This document shows, in pieces, positions 20,459 through 30,491 of a DNA stretch of 36,570 bases. The translations under genes and the position numbers were made by a program. The stretch is taken from NCBI GenBank assembly GCA_003427395.1, contig BFEA01000359.1, positions 1,575,612 to 1,612,181 of the forward strand. Reading direction: 5' to 3'. The DNA comes from Chara braunii. Its lineage: Eukaryota; Streptophyta; Charophyceae; Charales; Characeae. The notes beneath the pieces were generated by a model. It was not told where the DNA came from. It made no database searches and saw nothing but the letters and a program-made list of their open reading frames with translations. How positions within the stretch are numbered: position 1 is the first letter of the stretch; each line of letters starts with the position of its first letter.

Positions 20459-21760
20459 TTAACCCATGTTCGTATGCAACAACAATATCAGGAGCAGTAG
20501 GTAAGAGTTCTTTCTTAGTAAACCATCTGGCTGCAGACGGACGTTGAGACTTGAACTCACCTTATACTGCTTCTTTGGTATTCCTCTGCCACCTGTAGAA
20601 AAATAGCCATGTTCCAGAATCTTCTCAACTTCATAACCTCCATTCATGGAGGGTGGAAACATAGATGGCCGGTTAGGAAAGTTATCTCCCTCTACATACG
20701 CTGTCATACGGTAGCAGTTTAGACGCATGGAAAACAGGATAGGTCCTTAGGTGTGGGGCCACATCTATTCGATAGGAAGGTCCATCAGCATCCCTAATCA
20801 CCTTGAGAACTTCCCAGGGGCCAGACAACAATTTTTGAGACACGCTTTCTTCCAAGGCAAACTCTTTTGACTTCACCCATACCAGATCTCCTTCTTGAAG
20901 CTGCGATGGTCGATGATGTTTGTTGGCCTGCTCAATCATTTGAAGTTAGGCTTTCTGTATATTTTCTTTTACCTTTTTAATATCTTCTTCATACAAAACT
21001 GCAAATTCACGGGTTCCCGGGGTAACCTATGAATCTGGTCCCGAGTTAAAGCATCAATGGGACGTCGAGGCTTCCAACCTTTATGCAGTGCATTAGGCGT
21101 TCTTCCTTTACCAGTATGTATACAGTTATTATAAGCACTAGCAATCTTAGGTAAGTTCTCATCCCAATCTATCTGATCGGGTCGGACATACATGCGCAAA
21201 AGTTGTTGGCACAAACGATCCATTTGTTCAATTTGGCCATTCGTTTCATGATGTCTACCTGACGACATGGTCAACTTGGTGCCATAGACTTCCATCAACT
21301 TTTGCCATTGTAGACTAGTGAACCGAACATCCTTGTCAGAGACAATGCTTTTCGGTAATCCCTACTGAGAATCCCATCGCATCTGGAACTTCTAGATGAC
21401 CAATTTTGTTCTAGCTTCGACAGGCAAAGGAATGAACATAGCATACTTTGAGAATCTATCTACAATGACCATTACCTGATTGTTGCCATTTCGACTCTGA
21501 GTGAGACTCGTAAAGTCTATGGAGATAGACTCATTTGGCTCACTTGGAATAGGCAGTGGTTTCAATAGTCTCAGCGGATTCTCATGCGAGGGTTTGTTCC
21601 TCTAATAGACAAGACAAGTTCGCACATACGTTAGTACATCCTCTTCCATTCCTTTTCATTCAAAGCGTTCCTGGACATCGGCATACGTCATCTTAAAACC
21701 AAAGTGACCCTCAACATCATGACATTCCCCAATTATTAGACTCTTGATTTGTTCTTGGTC
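20459..21760 (-). pseudogene. Element C integrase with chromodomain, broken
   Basis: Right to left: a complete-looking HDVEGHFGF segment of the zinc finger, ISIDFTSL with the first Asp, SDKDVRF with the second, and TNGQIEQMD with the Glu, so the DDE residues remain. Stops replace expected residues at several places, including Trp after RFE and Gln after CLVY. The piece at 20682-20939 (GDLVWVKSKEFALEE, GPWEVLKVIRDADGPSYRID, FHASKLLPY) is the C-terminal domain. The piece at 20459-20728 carries the chromodomain-like GGYEVEKILEHGYF and KKQYKV. Confidence 0.85.
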
Positions 21761-23110
21761 AGAAATACATAATCGTTCTTCGGTTTTATCCACATAGAAG
21801 AGTAAGCCATCAGTCATTCGATACTTTGGGAATAGTTCAGGGTTCTTTCGTAGGGTCCCAATGATAGGACTCTAAATAGAATCACTCTCATAACCCTTCC
21901 GGATTTATTCCTTCAGCTCATTCCCGATATCGAGATAGGAGACAATGGTTCGAAAGAAGTCTGCACGCCTGGACAAAGCATCCGCAACAACATTAGACTT
22001 TCCTTTGATTGTTTTCAACTCAAAGTCAAAGATATCGATAAAAGCGAACCACCTTACTAGCTTATCAGAGAGTCTTGGATGTGTCTTTATCCATTTCATA
22101 GTGGAATGATCTGAATAGACAGTGAAGTGTCTCCGTAACAAGTAGTGTTTCTAGGTGTCTTGTGCAGCGACCTAGGCATACAACTCCCTTTCATAGGTGG
22201 AGTTGGTCACTTTCTCTGACGAAAGTCTCCTGGACATAAACTCTATGGGTCTATATCCCTTACTGTCTTCCTGTAGCACAACCCCAATCCCATACTGACT
22301 TGCGTCAGTCGTGATGATAAAAGGAAGCGAAGGATCGACGATCTTTAAGACAGGGTAGTGAGTTAGACCATACTTCAACTTTCTGAATGATAACTCACAG
22401 TCTTTGTTCCACAACCAAGGTTTTTCCTTTTTCAAAAGTCTTCTCATAGGAGCAACTATCAAAGAGAAGTTTCTGACAAACTTCCTATAATAACTAGCAA
22501 GTCCCTGAAAAGATCTTAACTCAGTTATAGTCTTAGGTTGGGGAAAATCTCGAATTGTTGTAATCTTCTTTTCTTCGGGCCTTAGCCCTTCCTAAGACTT
22601 CAGGCTTAACAAACTCAAACTTTTTCGGGTTCAGTTTGAAGTTGCCCTCGCGCAACTTATGCAAAACCATTCGTAGATGTTTATCGTGGTCTTCTAGTGT
22701 CTTACTACACACTAGAATATCATCGACATAGACTACTACGAAACGGTCTAACCATTGGCGAAACATTTCATTCATCGACCTTTGAAAGGTCGCAGGTGCA
22801 TTAGTCAAACCGAAAGGCATAACCACAAACTCGTAGTGACCATACTTGGTTCGAAAAGTCATCTTATGTTGATCTTCAGGAGCCACCTCGATCTAGTGGT
22901 ACCCTGACTTAAGATCAATTTTACAGAAGTACCTGCAACCCTGCAACCGGTCCAACATGTCGTCAATGCGCGAAAGTGGTTCCGCGTTCTTAACAATGAC
23001 GGAGTGCAGCCCACGATAGTCAATGCATAATCGAAGTTCACCTTCCTTTTGGGGCACGAATAAGACAGGGGCACCATAAGGAGATGAGCTAGGGCAAATC
23101 CATCCTTTGT
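21761..23110 (-). pseudogene. Element C reverse transcriptase and RNase H, broken
   Basis: RT piece at 22533-22886 has [13 protein letters not shown] and VVYVDDILVCS with both catalytic Asp (55, 56). Upstream, KIDLKSGYH is followed by a TAG at 22893-22895 where Gln is expected. After KPEV about two dozen bases present in A are missing, so the YLG segment is lost and the frame shifts. RNase H follows: TTDASQYGIGVVLQEDSKG (22172-22462) with YERELYA, then VYSDHSTMKWI and VVADALSRRADFF (21905-22141). The active site is better kept than in A. Confidence 0.87.
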
Positions 23111-23830
23111 CAGTAAGTTGTTACAATTGTTTACGAAGTTCTTCAAGTTCCCAGGAGACATTCGGTAAATGGGACCCTTAGGAATCTTGCTTCCGGGAAT
23201 GATCTCGATCGTGTGCTTAGTAGCACGCTCAGTGATTCCCGTCGGCTCAGTCTGCAAGTCCTTGTATTTATCGAGATTTTTTTCAATAGGAGGATAGGAT
23301 GAGGAACACTCACCTACTCGTTTCACGAGTACCGTCATCACATCCTAATCCAACTTTTTTTTGTAGACCATTGATCGGAAGGCTGGGTAACTCATACAAC
23401 AAAAAGACAAGGTTGAGTCAGAGCCAAACCTATGATATAACTTTATCGCTCGAATTTCGGACTTCTCGTCCTTTAACTTGACAATTTTCTCTTTGAACCT
23501 GAATCTGGGTCGGCTTCCTCATGCCAATCCATTCTCAGAATCAGGTCAAACGACAGATTCTTTTCAATTAGGAAGGATATCTCATGTAGCATCTTCTTTC
23601 CTTCCTTTGTCTTGAAATAACACTTGACACGATCGACGTATTGAGAGACAATGATCATGCTCTTGTCAGCCAGCATAGACGTGATAGGTCGAGGTAAATC
23701 CTTTACCTTCATTCCCAGATGCAATTTGCGAATTGCCTTCTTTGAGATGTAAGACCGCATTGATCCTGGATCTCGCGTGTGTGCAATCTCAATATCCGCG
23801 ATCATTAACTCACCCTTAGACTAAACTTTC
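23111..23830 (-). pseudogene. Element C protease and linker to RT, broken
   Basis: The piece at 23473-23805 reads RDPGSMRSYISKKAIRKL, where D-P-G stands for the catalytic D-T/S-G, then LPRPITSMLADKS, YVDRVKCYF, and LILRMDWH in place of ILGMDW. The linker to RT (GECSSSYPP, IIPGSKIPKGPIYRMSPGN) lies at about 23150-23341 in another frame. Confidence 0.78.
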
Positions 23831-25690
23831 TTAAGCCACAAACTTTGAAGTGCTATGAGTTCATTACCGAGCTCGTCAAGGGAATCGTCCAGGGAGACAG
23901 AGCAAAGAACAGTGTCAGGGTGCTCTGGACGATGGGCTGAAAAAAAACCATCCTTTGCTATAAAGACTCAAGGGATTAGAAGGGGTTGTTGGCGCCTTAC
24001 CTTTATCTTTCTGTAAACCCTTTGACTCAGTAGGAGCAGATGCTACTCCTACTGGTTGCTCGTTTTTGGGTTCCGAATTAAAGGACACCAAGCGATCACG
24101 TGTCCCACGGTACCACACTTGAGGCACTGACGGTTATCCATTTTGGACTGCCACTCCTCTCATGTCTTTCCCATTTTTTCCCAGGGCTTCCCGAATGCAA
24201 TGTCGGGTTGCTCGGGAAACGAGCGCGACCTCCTCTTCTTCCTCCATTGACTTTGGCCTCCCTTGTTGGCCATTACGGCAGTGACGTCACCCTTCCCAGA
24301 CTCATTGCCGCCATTAACTCCTCCCTCAGACTCGTCGAGGGGTAACTTTTCTACGGTGTCATCGTCAAAAGCATGTGGTCATGACGCTTTTGCCGCCAAA
24401 GGACCCGCTTACCATACCCACCAACCGGTCCTGACTTTACCACCGAAGCATAGGATCCCTTTACCTGTGCGGTCATCTGCTTTCGTTGGAGAGCGAGATC
24501 GCAAAATTGTCGATAATTGTACTTTCCAGACTTGGCCTCTGCTACGAGCTGTCCACGAATGGGTTCAGGCAGAGCACGTGAATAAATATACAGAACCTGG
24601 TTGTCCTGTAAATTCAACCGTTGTACCTGTAAAATACGATCTACCTCACATGACAGAGCATCCACTGAAGTCCAACGTTTTTGGCCTATCGTGGTGAGTT
24701 CGTTAAAGGCCTTGCCAGTCGTCCTCTTATCAAGAAACTTCTCCTCGATCTTTTGGAGAAATTGCTTGAGAGACAGGGTCTTAGCCCACTCACCGATATC
24801 CTCGAAGCCTGCAACGTTAGCTTCGGACAATACCCACTCTTTGGCCACTCCTCCTAGACATGATGTGGAGAAGGTTACCTGACTCTCAGGCTCGACAGGT
24901 GCGGCCCCACAATAAGTCTAGATTTCTGCAATCCATAACAGTAAATTTTCGTCTTTCTTGTTATTATACGCAAACGGCAACTTCATTTTCATTTTTTCCT
25001 TTCTCTTCGGTTTTTCTACCTCCTTGGCCGGTTCTTCCTTCTTGGCGGGTTCTTCTTTCTTCTCTGCCAGTCTCTCAGGTTCCTTCTTAGAACCTTCAGA
25101 TTTCTCCGGCGTGACTCTCTTCATTGCATCCTTCATTAATTTTTCTTGGGGTTCCTTCTTGACTACCTCCCCCCTGGTCTCCTCCTCAATTCCTACCTTT
25201 CCCTTTCAAGAGTCTGGTCACTATCTCCAATGAGGCAGGGTTGCTATCAATCTTCTTTTCAAGAAGAACGAGGTAGACCATGATAGACTGTAGAATAGAC
25301 GCAAGTTCTGCCTGCTTCTTCATAGCGAAACTTCTGCCTTAGTTCATCCATTATTCTCTCTTCTTCTTCTTCTTGTTCTTGCTGTCTTCGAAATTCCTCA
25401 ATCTTTCTTCTTTCTTCTCTCAACGTATTCTCTAATTGCCTAACGTTTTCCTCCATTATCTCTACAGACAATTGTGGTTCCACCTTATATTCTTTCTTCT
25501 CTTCTTTTTTCTTCCTTTCCTGGTCCATCTTGTCTAGATTCTCGACGACATACCGGTCAAAGGCCGTTCGCCCTTTCTTTATGAGATTGTTGAAAGTGGA
25601 TATCCAAAAACAACACCTGTCGGGCGCAACCTGCCCCAAAAAAACTAGTACTAGCCCTGGCTTGCATCCTATAAGCATCAATCATACAGA
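23831..25690 (-). pseudogene. Element C gag, broken
   Basis: Right to left: a Glu/Lys/Arg-rich coiled coil at 25259-25681 (SVEIMEENVRQLENTLREERR, then EEEEERIMDELRQKFRYEE), a Lys/Glu-rich linker (24918-25136) ending LPFAYNNKKDENLLLWI, the gag core at 24351-24848 (EWVLSEANVAGFEDIGEWAKTL, FNELTTIGQKRWTSVDAL, LYIYSRALPEPIRGQLV), and a canonical knuckle CLKCGTVGHVIAWC at 24085-24126. Frames change near 25200, 24900 and 24350. It is the best guide to the intact gag of this family. Confidence 0.83.
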
Positions 25691-25785
25691 ACAAAGTGAG
25701 TCAGGGAATCAAACCTTGACAAGTACAAAAACAGCACGTGTGGGGCACAACCTGCCCGAAAAGTAGAAGTACTTGCCCTGGTCCC
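25604..25785. repeat. Two ~60-bp direct repeats at the 5' end of element C
   Basis: Copies at about 25604-25662 and 25722-25783 share CAAAAACA, CAACCTGCCC and CCCTGG, spaced 118 bases apart. They flank the first Met of the open gag piece (25681), so one copy lies within the frame and the other outside it. Confidence 0.65.
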
Positions 25786-26170
25786 TGGGTCCAGTGGTCA
25801 TACTCCAGCACACACAAAACGAAATTGAAATGAGTAACCCTCTACTCAGAACAACACTCACGTAATGCTAGTTCGGGTACCTAGGGTCGGCCATCAATCT
25901 TCCAACGGAACCTACCAAACAGGTGGTCAAAGGTTCGAGGTCGTGCTGTACCGAATTCCAAAAAACCTGTTGCTACCGATTTCAAAACCCTGTTGCTACA
26001 TAGTCGAGTAGCACAAACCGTGAAACCAACGAACAAAGGAAAATAAAAACAAGGAAAACAAGGAAAAAAAACAAGAAAAAGCAAAGAAAAGAATGAAAAA
26101 AGAATGAAAAAAGAATGAAAAAAGAATGAAGAAAAAAATAAAAAACAAAGGAAAAACAAACTGTCTAACA
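25691..26170. other. Non-coding junction between element C and the Penelope-like element
   Basis: No gene. The left part (to about 25880) may be the 5' region of C; I cannot place its border. The right part (about 26030-26165) is A-rich on the plus strand, T-rich in Penelope orientation, and contains four copies of GAATGAAAAAA at 26091-26131. It probably includes the 3' end of the Penelope-like element and its target. Confidence 0.55.
26091..26133. repeat. Microsatellite (GAATGAAAAAA)4
   Basis: Starts at 26091, 26102, 26113 and 26124, the last copy partial. It lies directly downstream of the RT gene of the Penelope-like element. Elements with N-terminal GIY-YIG are reported to favour microsatellites, so it may mark the insertion site. 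Confidence 0.8.
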
Positions 26171-27400
26171 TCACTCTGTCCTACTAGGTATCACTGCCAT
26201 CCAGGTGAAAGCCCAAGACCAGATATGGTCGCGACCCTTCGAGAAACACTTCAGCACACTCTTCAGAGAGTCATGCGGGAATTTCTTGATTCGCAGTTCG
26301 CGTTGCAGGCTCAGTACTCTCATTGGGATCGCTAAACGATCGTTCGTGTTCCTGTCAATCCTGTGTAGGCAGCTACTGATAACGACACTCTTTTGCTCTT
26401 TGCTCCCCCACGATTGGTAAGATTGTCCGTTCTTAAATTCCAAGCATTCCTCCTCCCATATGGACAGTTCGTTCTTGGAGAACTGCACACACTGAACGTA
26501 GGGCTGCTCCAGATTCACACTCATCTTGGTACCCAAAAACTCCCAAGAGCTGCTTCCATCATTTGTCCTCTTGAGAGATAGGTTCTTCGGGTAACACTGC
26601 TAGAATTGACCTCGAATCCGTTCAACTGGTACCTTCTTCGGACCTCCATGTAGGATGACCAAGCTTACGTCATCCATAAGTCTGACACCAAACACATTGG
26701 GTCTCAGATCTCCCAGGTTTTGCAGAAAACGGAACTCCGCATAAGCACATATCATACAGGCAAGTGGTGGGCTAGTACTCTTCCCCATCGGTATGCCCAC
26801 CACTTGTCGAAGCAGAACGTCAGTCGCTAGAGTGTATGTGTGGTGAAGTTCCCAACACATGAAGCGCTGAATCTGGTCTAACTCCATGGTCCTCCAATGA
26901 TCGTCCCCTCTTGTTTGACCGAACGTACACCCCTTCCCCTTCGGGTTTACCCGGACTTGATGCCTTCCTTTCCCTTCGTGGTAGCCGATCACCCATTCCA
27001 CTGCTGCCACAATCTCAGCGTGTGGCAACTTACTGAACATGTCCTTTATGTCATAGGACAAGGTCGCCAGTTCCAAATTCCCATCCTTCCGCCTTTTGAT
27101 CTTCTTGTTGAAACTCGCAAGTCTTGGCACCAACGAGGAAACGGACTTGGGGTTGAAATGCCATTCGGTTGGCATGGTGGATAATAGATAGTTCAACGCT
27201 TTAGTCATCGCCTTGCACGTTCGATTTGTAGGTTCTGAGAAGGTTGGGAAGATCGGCATGTATCGTGTCAAGTCCTTGTGCTTCGGGAGTACATAAGCTT
27301 CACCCATCTTGCCCTTCCCGTTCCATCGGATAAACTTTTGAAGATCGGTCGTCCTCGCATCCTCTCTCATATGCTTGAAGGTTGCTTCAGATGATGACAT
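26171..27400 (-). pseudogene. Penelope-type reverse transcriptase, broken
   Basis: Copies element RNA into DNA at the nicked target. In the piece 26600-27400: YVLPKHKDLTRYMPIF (fingers motifs, residues 37-51), LATLSYDIKDMF with Asp 117 (motif A), VVGIPMGKSTSPPLACMI (motif B, about 201-217) and RLMDDVSLVIL (motif C, Asp 243 and 244). The catalytic residues are therefore intact. A stop at 26600 and a frame change lead to 26171-26536, which continues the thumb and C-terminal region (SLKSVLKCF and neighbours). A one-base shift around 27390 separates the RT from the upstream linker. The residues between motifs 2 and A are a candidate insertion-in-fingers domain, but I could not confirm it. Confidence 0.88.
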
Positions 27401-28517
27401 AGTCGGGCGACATCATGAACATACTCATCATCGCCTCGAAATACACCTTTGGGCACAATACCAGGGTCTCCCCTGCGTACCTATCGAGCGGTGTAAGCAC
27501 TAACCCATCTAGAGTGGTGCGCAGCTGGTTCACTTCGTTAGTATTCAGAAACCTCTCCTTGCTCCTGCCTGCCGCCGTCAAACATTTGATTGCTTCTGAT
27601 TTAGCCACCCCAGGCTCCTCTCCCCGAAAATTGGCCCAGGACCGAATGCCAGTTGTAATCTCCTGAATTAAGAGCTTCGCATGGTCAGGATGTGCCAACT
27701 TCGGAATGTTGTTTGCATTGCATAGCAAAGGATGTATACCCTCCAACTCCTGCAGTCGGACTTGCACGTGGTCTCCTACTCTTGGGTAGAGTAAGCCTGC
27801 ACATGTGCAGGTCAGCACATCAGTTCTGGCAAAAGCTCGCTGATTGTGCAACAAGTCCGCCACCGATGGGTTCTTTACCCAAACGATCCGAACAGTACTC
27901 GGTGCGACGTCTTTCAAACAGGGTGGAATCTCCATTGCTTCGATCTTGTCATTGACTAACTTCCTGACCTCGACTAGTCTAACATGATCGTCAAACTTCA
28001 GCCTGACTACCATCTTGGCGTTAATACACCATCCATGCGTCTCCTTGATCGCATGGGCTACAATAAGTCTCAGGTAAGCCGTAGTTGATGCTTGCTGGAA
28101 ATCTGCAGCTGCTTTCATCAGGCAAGTCAGGACTTCCAAGTTGCACCACCTGAGTGCTTCCATTCGGCGTGGATTGCGAAACAGGCTACTAAGAAAACGC
28201 TTATCCGGGCCTGAGTTCGGTCTCCACCTCCGCATGTGAGTAATCTCCAGCTCATCACCCTTTTCACAGTGCGCCTTACACGCGAACAGCTTCTTCCTCT
28301 GACCTTGCACCTCCACCTCCTAGTTTCCAAAGGTAGACTTGATAGGTTTCCACCCTCCACACCAACTGTTGCCTGATTGCGTACTCAATTTGAAGCGCAC
28401 ACAGTTCTGTTCTTCTTGGGCTGCCAATAGTTGGAAAAGGTCCAAGCTCCAGTCATCGCTGGCTGCTAACTTCACTTTAAGTGGGTGCACGGTCAGTGGT
28501 TGTGGTGTTGGTGGCAC
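27387..28517 (-). pseudogene. Penelope-like element linker region with CxC motif
   Basis: Frame 27387-28316 is open for 309 codons and joins nuclease to RT. It contains VLTCTCAGLLYPRVGDHVQVRL, with the Cys-x-Cys at residues 170-172 (27801-27809), and GLVLTPLDRYAGETLVLCPKVYFEAM, which corresponds to the conserved entry to Penelope RTs. Upstream, the same frame continues from 28517 (LAASDDWSLDLFQLL) and is interrupted by one TAG at 28320. Cys-rich pairs also occur at residues 13-17 (CKAHC). The CxC domain is described as typical for elements with an N-terminal nuclease. Confidence 0.82.
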
Positions 28518-28518
28518 C

Positions 28519-29046
28519 TTAGCCTTCCTGCTCCGTTCTCGTTTTCATACGTCGGTTCTTACCACGACCTTTGGCTACTTTACCAGTAGTGTTCAGGGCC
28601 AGGCTCCACTGACGGATGTACAATTGCTCAAGCATGGGGAGCTCTTCCGCTCGACAGACATCGATAGGCATTAGGACATAGGATTGTGATCCAAACACAT
28701 GCCAGCACCTGTAAAGGTGTGTTTGTTTCTTCCCCTTCTCACATGCTGCCACGTGTTCCCTCCAACGTATGTTACCGCTTCTTCGGGTTTGTCCAACATA
28801 CTGCGCACGGCAAGTAGGAGATGTCAAGATGTACACTCCCCCTATCTCTCCGTAAAAAGCGCTGATGTCGTAGCACCGGTACAAACTTACCCATGAGTCG
28901 ACGCACTTTCTAAGCCAACGGATTTGGTCATACAATGTGAAAAGGATGATAGTAAGACGATACATGATCTCTACTGCTCTATCGTGCACTCCACCCCTAC
29001 GGACTTCAACTAAGGCTCGACACAATCTCCAATATTGCGGTATCAT
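28519..29046 (-). pseudogene. GIY-YIG endonuclease domain of the Penelope-like element
   Basis: Nicks target DNA to prime reverse transcription. The 175-codon piece has GVYIL at residues 70-74 and YVGQTRR at 83-89 (the GIY and YIG strands), RWREH at 94-98 with the conserved Arg and His, Glu 140 in MLEQLYI and Asn 152 in ALNTTGK, spanning 28591-28839. The canonical catalytic set is complete. I do not see the CCHH zinc motif of animal Penelope nucleases, which fits the algal Chlamys group. A frameshift near 28530 separates it from the linker. Its ATG at 29046 follows directly on the TGA of ORF1 in the same frame. Confidence 0.88.
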
Positions 29047-30307
29047 TCACTGTTCATCATCAGCTTCTCCTTCATCAGGTTCCCCTTGCTCGTCCTCATC
29101 GACCTCGGCGAGATCCTGCGTGGCTACAGTACTCTCCTCCTCCTCGTTTTCAGTCCCATAAGCAATTTGCGTTCGCTTCTCGACAATAGCTAAGATGGTC
29201 TCCATCTTCTTGCCTTCATATGGCACATCTTCCGTACGGCATATCAACTTCAGTTCATCGGCGTTCATGGCGCCTAATTCGCGAAGGTTGTCTTTCACGT
29301 AGCATAGCTTCCCTAGCGTTCCTGTCGTTGCTGGAATTTTTTTTCTCAGCATCCTTGCGCCTTGGGTAGGAGTTTTTGATGGAGGTGATCGCTTCATCGG
29401 CTGGTGGTGGCAGCTCAAGTGCAGGCGCTTCGGATTCAGGATGCCGCGTTTGGAAGGTCCTTGGCTGGCGTCACCATAGGGGGGCTGTCCCCCACTTCCT
29501 TTTCCACACTCCTTTTTCTCCTCTTTGATACTTGAGCGCTCAATTTTCTCCCTGAGTGCCTCTACATCGATGTCTTCTGAACCTTCAGCTGATTCATCCG
29601 AGACACAGTGCTTGGCTGTTGCCTTACCTTCGTCTACAGCCACATTTGTGTGAGTTGTTCCTGGATTTCTTCGCACATCCCGCTCACATGCATGCAGCTC
29701 CCATCCTCATGTCCTTCCGCATGGCTTCGCGGTCTTCGGTCTCCTTGTGTTTCTTTTCTTCCTTCTTCTTCGCACGTCTTTCCCTCTCCAAACGCTCCTC
29801 TTCCTCCTTCAGTTCGTGCTCGATCTTCTACTGTTTTTTCATTTCCTTTTCTTTCTTCGCCATTTCTTTCTCCTCCTTCCGTGCCTTTTCAGTATCGATG
29901 TAGCTCTTCATGTTGGCTAACGCGGTAGTGAGCTCCTCCAGATGCTTTTGTAAGGATGGTTCCTTAGATGCAGATCTTCGTTCACCGACTCTCATATGGT
30001 GTCTTGGTGATGCCGATCGATCGCGCTGTCCTCTGTGTCGGTTGCTGCATTCTCCTATGAGACGCGGGCACTGGTTCTTATAATGGCCAGGTTCCCCGCA
30101 CTCGTAACAAATCTGTATGAAGCGACGTGGAGGTTCCCGATAGGGGTTGACCCGATCACCGGGTTGTCATCCTTCGTCATTGTGTTGGTCGCGGCGCTCG
30201 TCTCTACCTCGTTCACAGCCTGCATCAGCTCTGTTGTCCCTCCCACTGTTGTAGCTTCGTCCACGATCAAAATCCCGATTTTAGTCCCGGTGGCTGAATC
30301 CGGACAT
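29047..30307 (-). pseudogene. Gag-like ORF1 upstream of the Penelope-like ORF2
   Basis: From an ATG at 30307 (MSGFSHRD) the sequence is rich in Arg, Asp and Gly, reaching a canonical CCHC knuckle CYECGEPGHYKNQC at 30068-30109. A long Lys/Glu coiled coil follows (about 29720-29950). After a frame change near 29700 the piece 29047-29676 has an acidic region, a basic middle, and a C-terminal stretch ADELKLICRTEDVPYEGKKM that resembles an SAP-type DNA-binding helix pair, then an acidic tail. In-frame stops: TAA at 30281-30283, TGA shortly before the knuckle, and TAG in the coiled coil. It is gag-like by composition and knuckle; its role in Penelope elements is my inference. It could instead be a captured gene. 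Confidence 0.7.
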
Positions 30308-30491
30308 AGCGGAAGGAAAAACAGTTAAGAGCCTCACTACTAGCAGTAATATGTCGTGCCTAGGGTTACTTAAACTAGTCAAATCCTGCAAAGTAGGATA
30401 TTAACTGCGATCTTCAACTCGTGACCTCGTATGTGGTAACCTCTCTAAGGTATTTGAATACAAGGGGCTGTCTAGACCTTCAACTCGTAGC
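30308..30491 (-). other. 5' flank of the Penelope-like element
   Basis: 184 bases between ORF1 and the LTR of D, without a gene. A short repeat CTTCAACTCGT occurs near 30411 and 30478. The last five bases, TAGCT (30487-30491), should be the target duplication of D; the partner is outside the window. Confidence 0.5.

Larger units (their letters stand above)
19308..25690 (-). mobile_element. Element C: Ty3/gypsy element of the A family, 5' truncated
   Basis: Has a 3' LTR and the same gag-pol order and sequence style as A. No second LTR or TGGTATCAGAGC primer site is visible right of gag; instead the sequence passes into a low-complexity tract and the Penelope-like element. The right boundary is approximate. 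The element was either cut by the later insertion or lost its 5' end. Coding parts hold many stops. Confidence 0.82.
26091..30491 (-). mobile_element. Penelope-like element with permuted domains (GIY-YIG before RT)
   Basis: Minus-strand order from 30307: gag-like ORF1, GIY-YIG nuclease (28519-29046), a linker with a Cys-x-Cys motif (27801-27809), then a reverse transcriptase (26171-27400). Canonical Penelope elements have the nuclease after the RT. The reverse order with a CxC linker matches the Chlamys/Naiad group described from green algae and invertebrates. There are no LTRs of Ty3 type. Both outer borders are approximate: the right limit is where the LTR of D begins. All parts carry frameshifts or stops. 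Confidence 0.85.

Noticed and set aside
20261-20500. Short plus-strand frame near the right end of the C LTR
   Set aside because: Spans the LTR and the end of pol; not conserved at the corresponding place in A.
28339-28674. Plus-strand open frame of 111 codons
   Set aside because: Antisense to the nuclease and linker of the Penelope-like element; no recognisable domain.
29047-30307. Selenocysteine reading of the in-frame TGA codons, as known for some Naiad elements
   Set aside because: ORF1 also contains TAA and TAG stops and a frame change, so simple decay explains them; no selenocysteine signal was identified.
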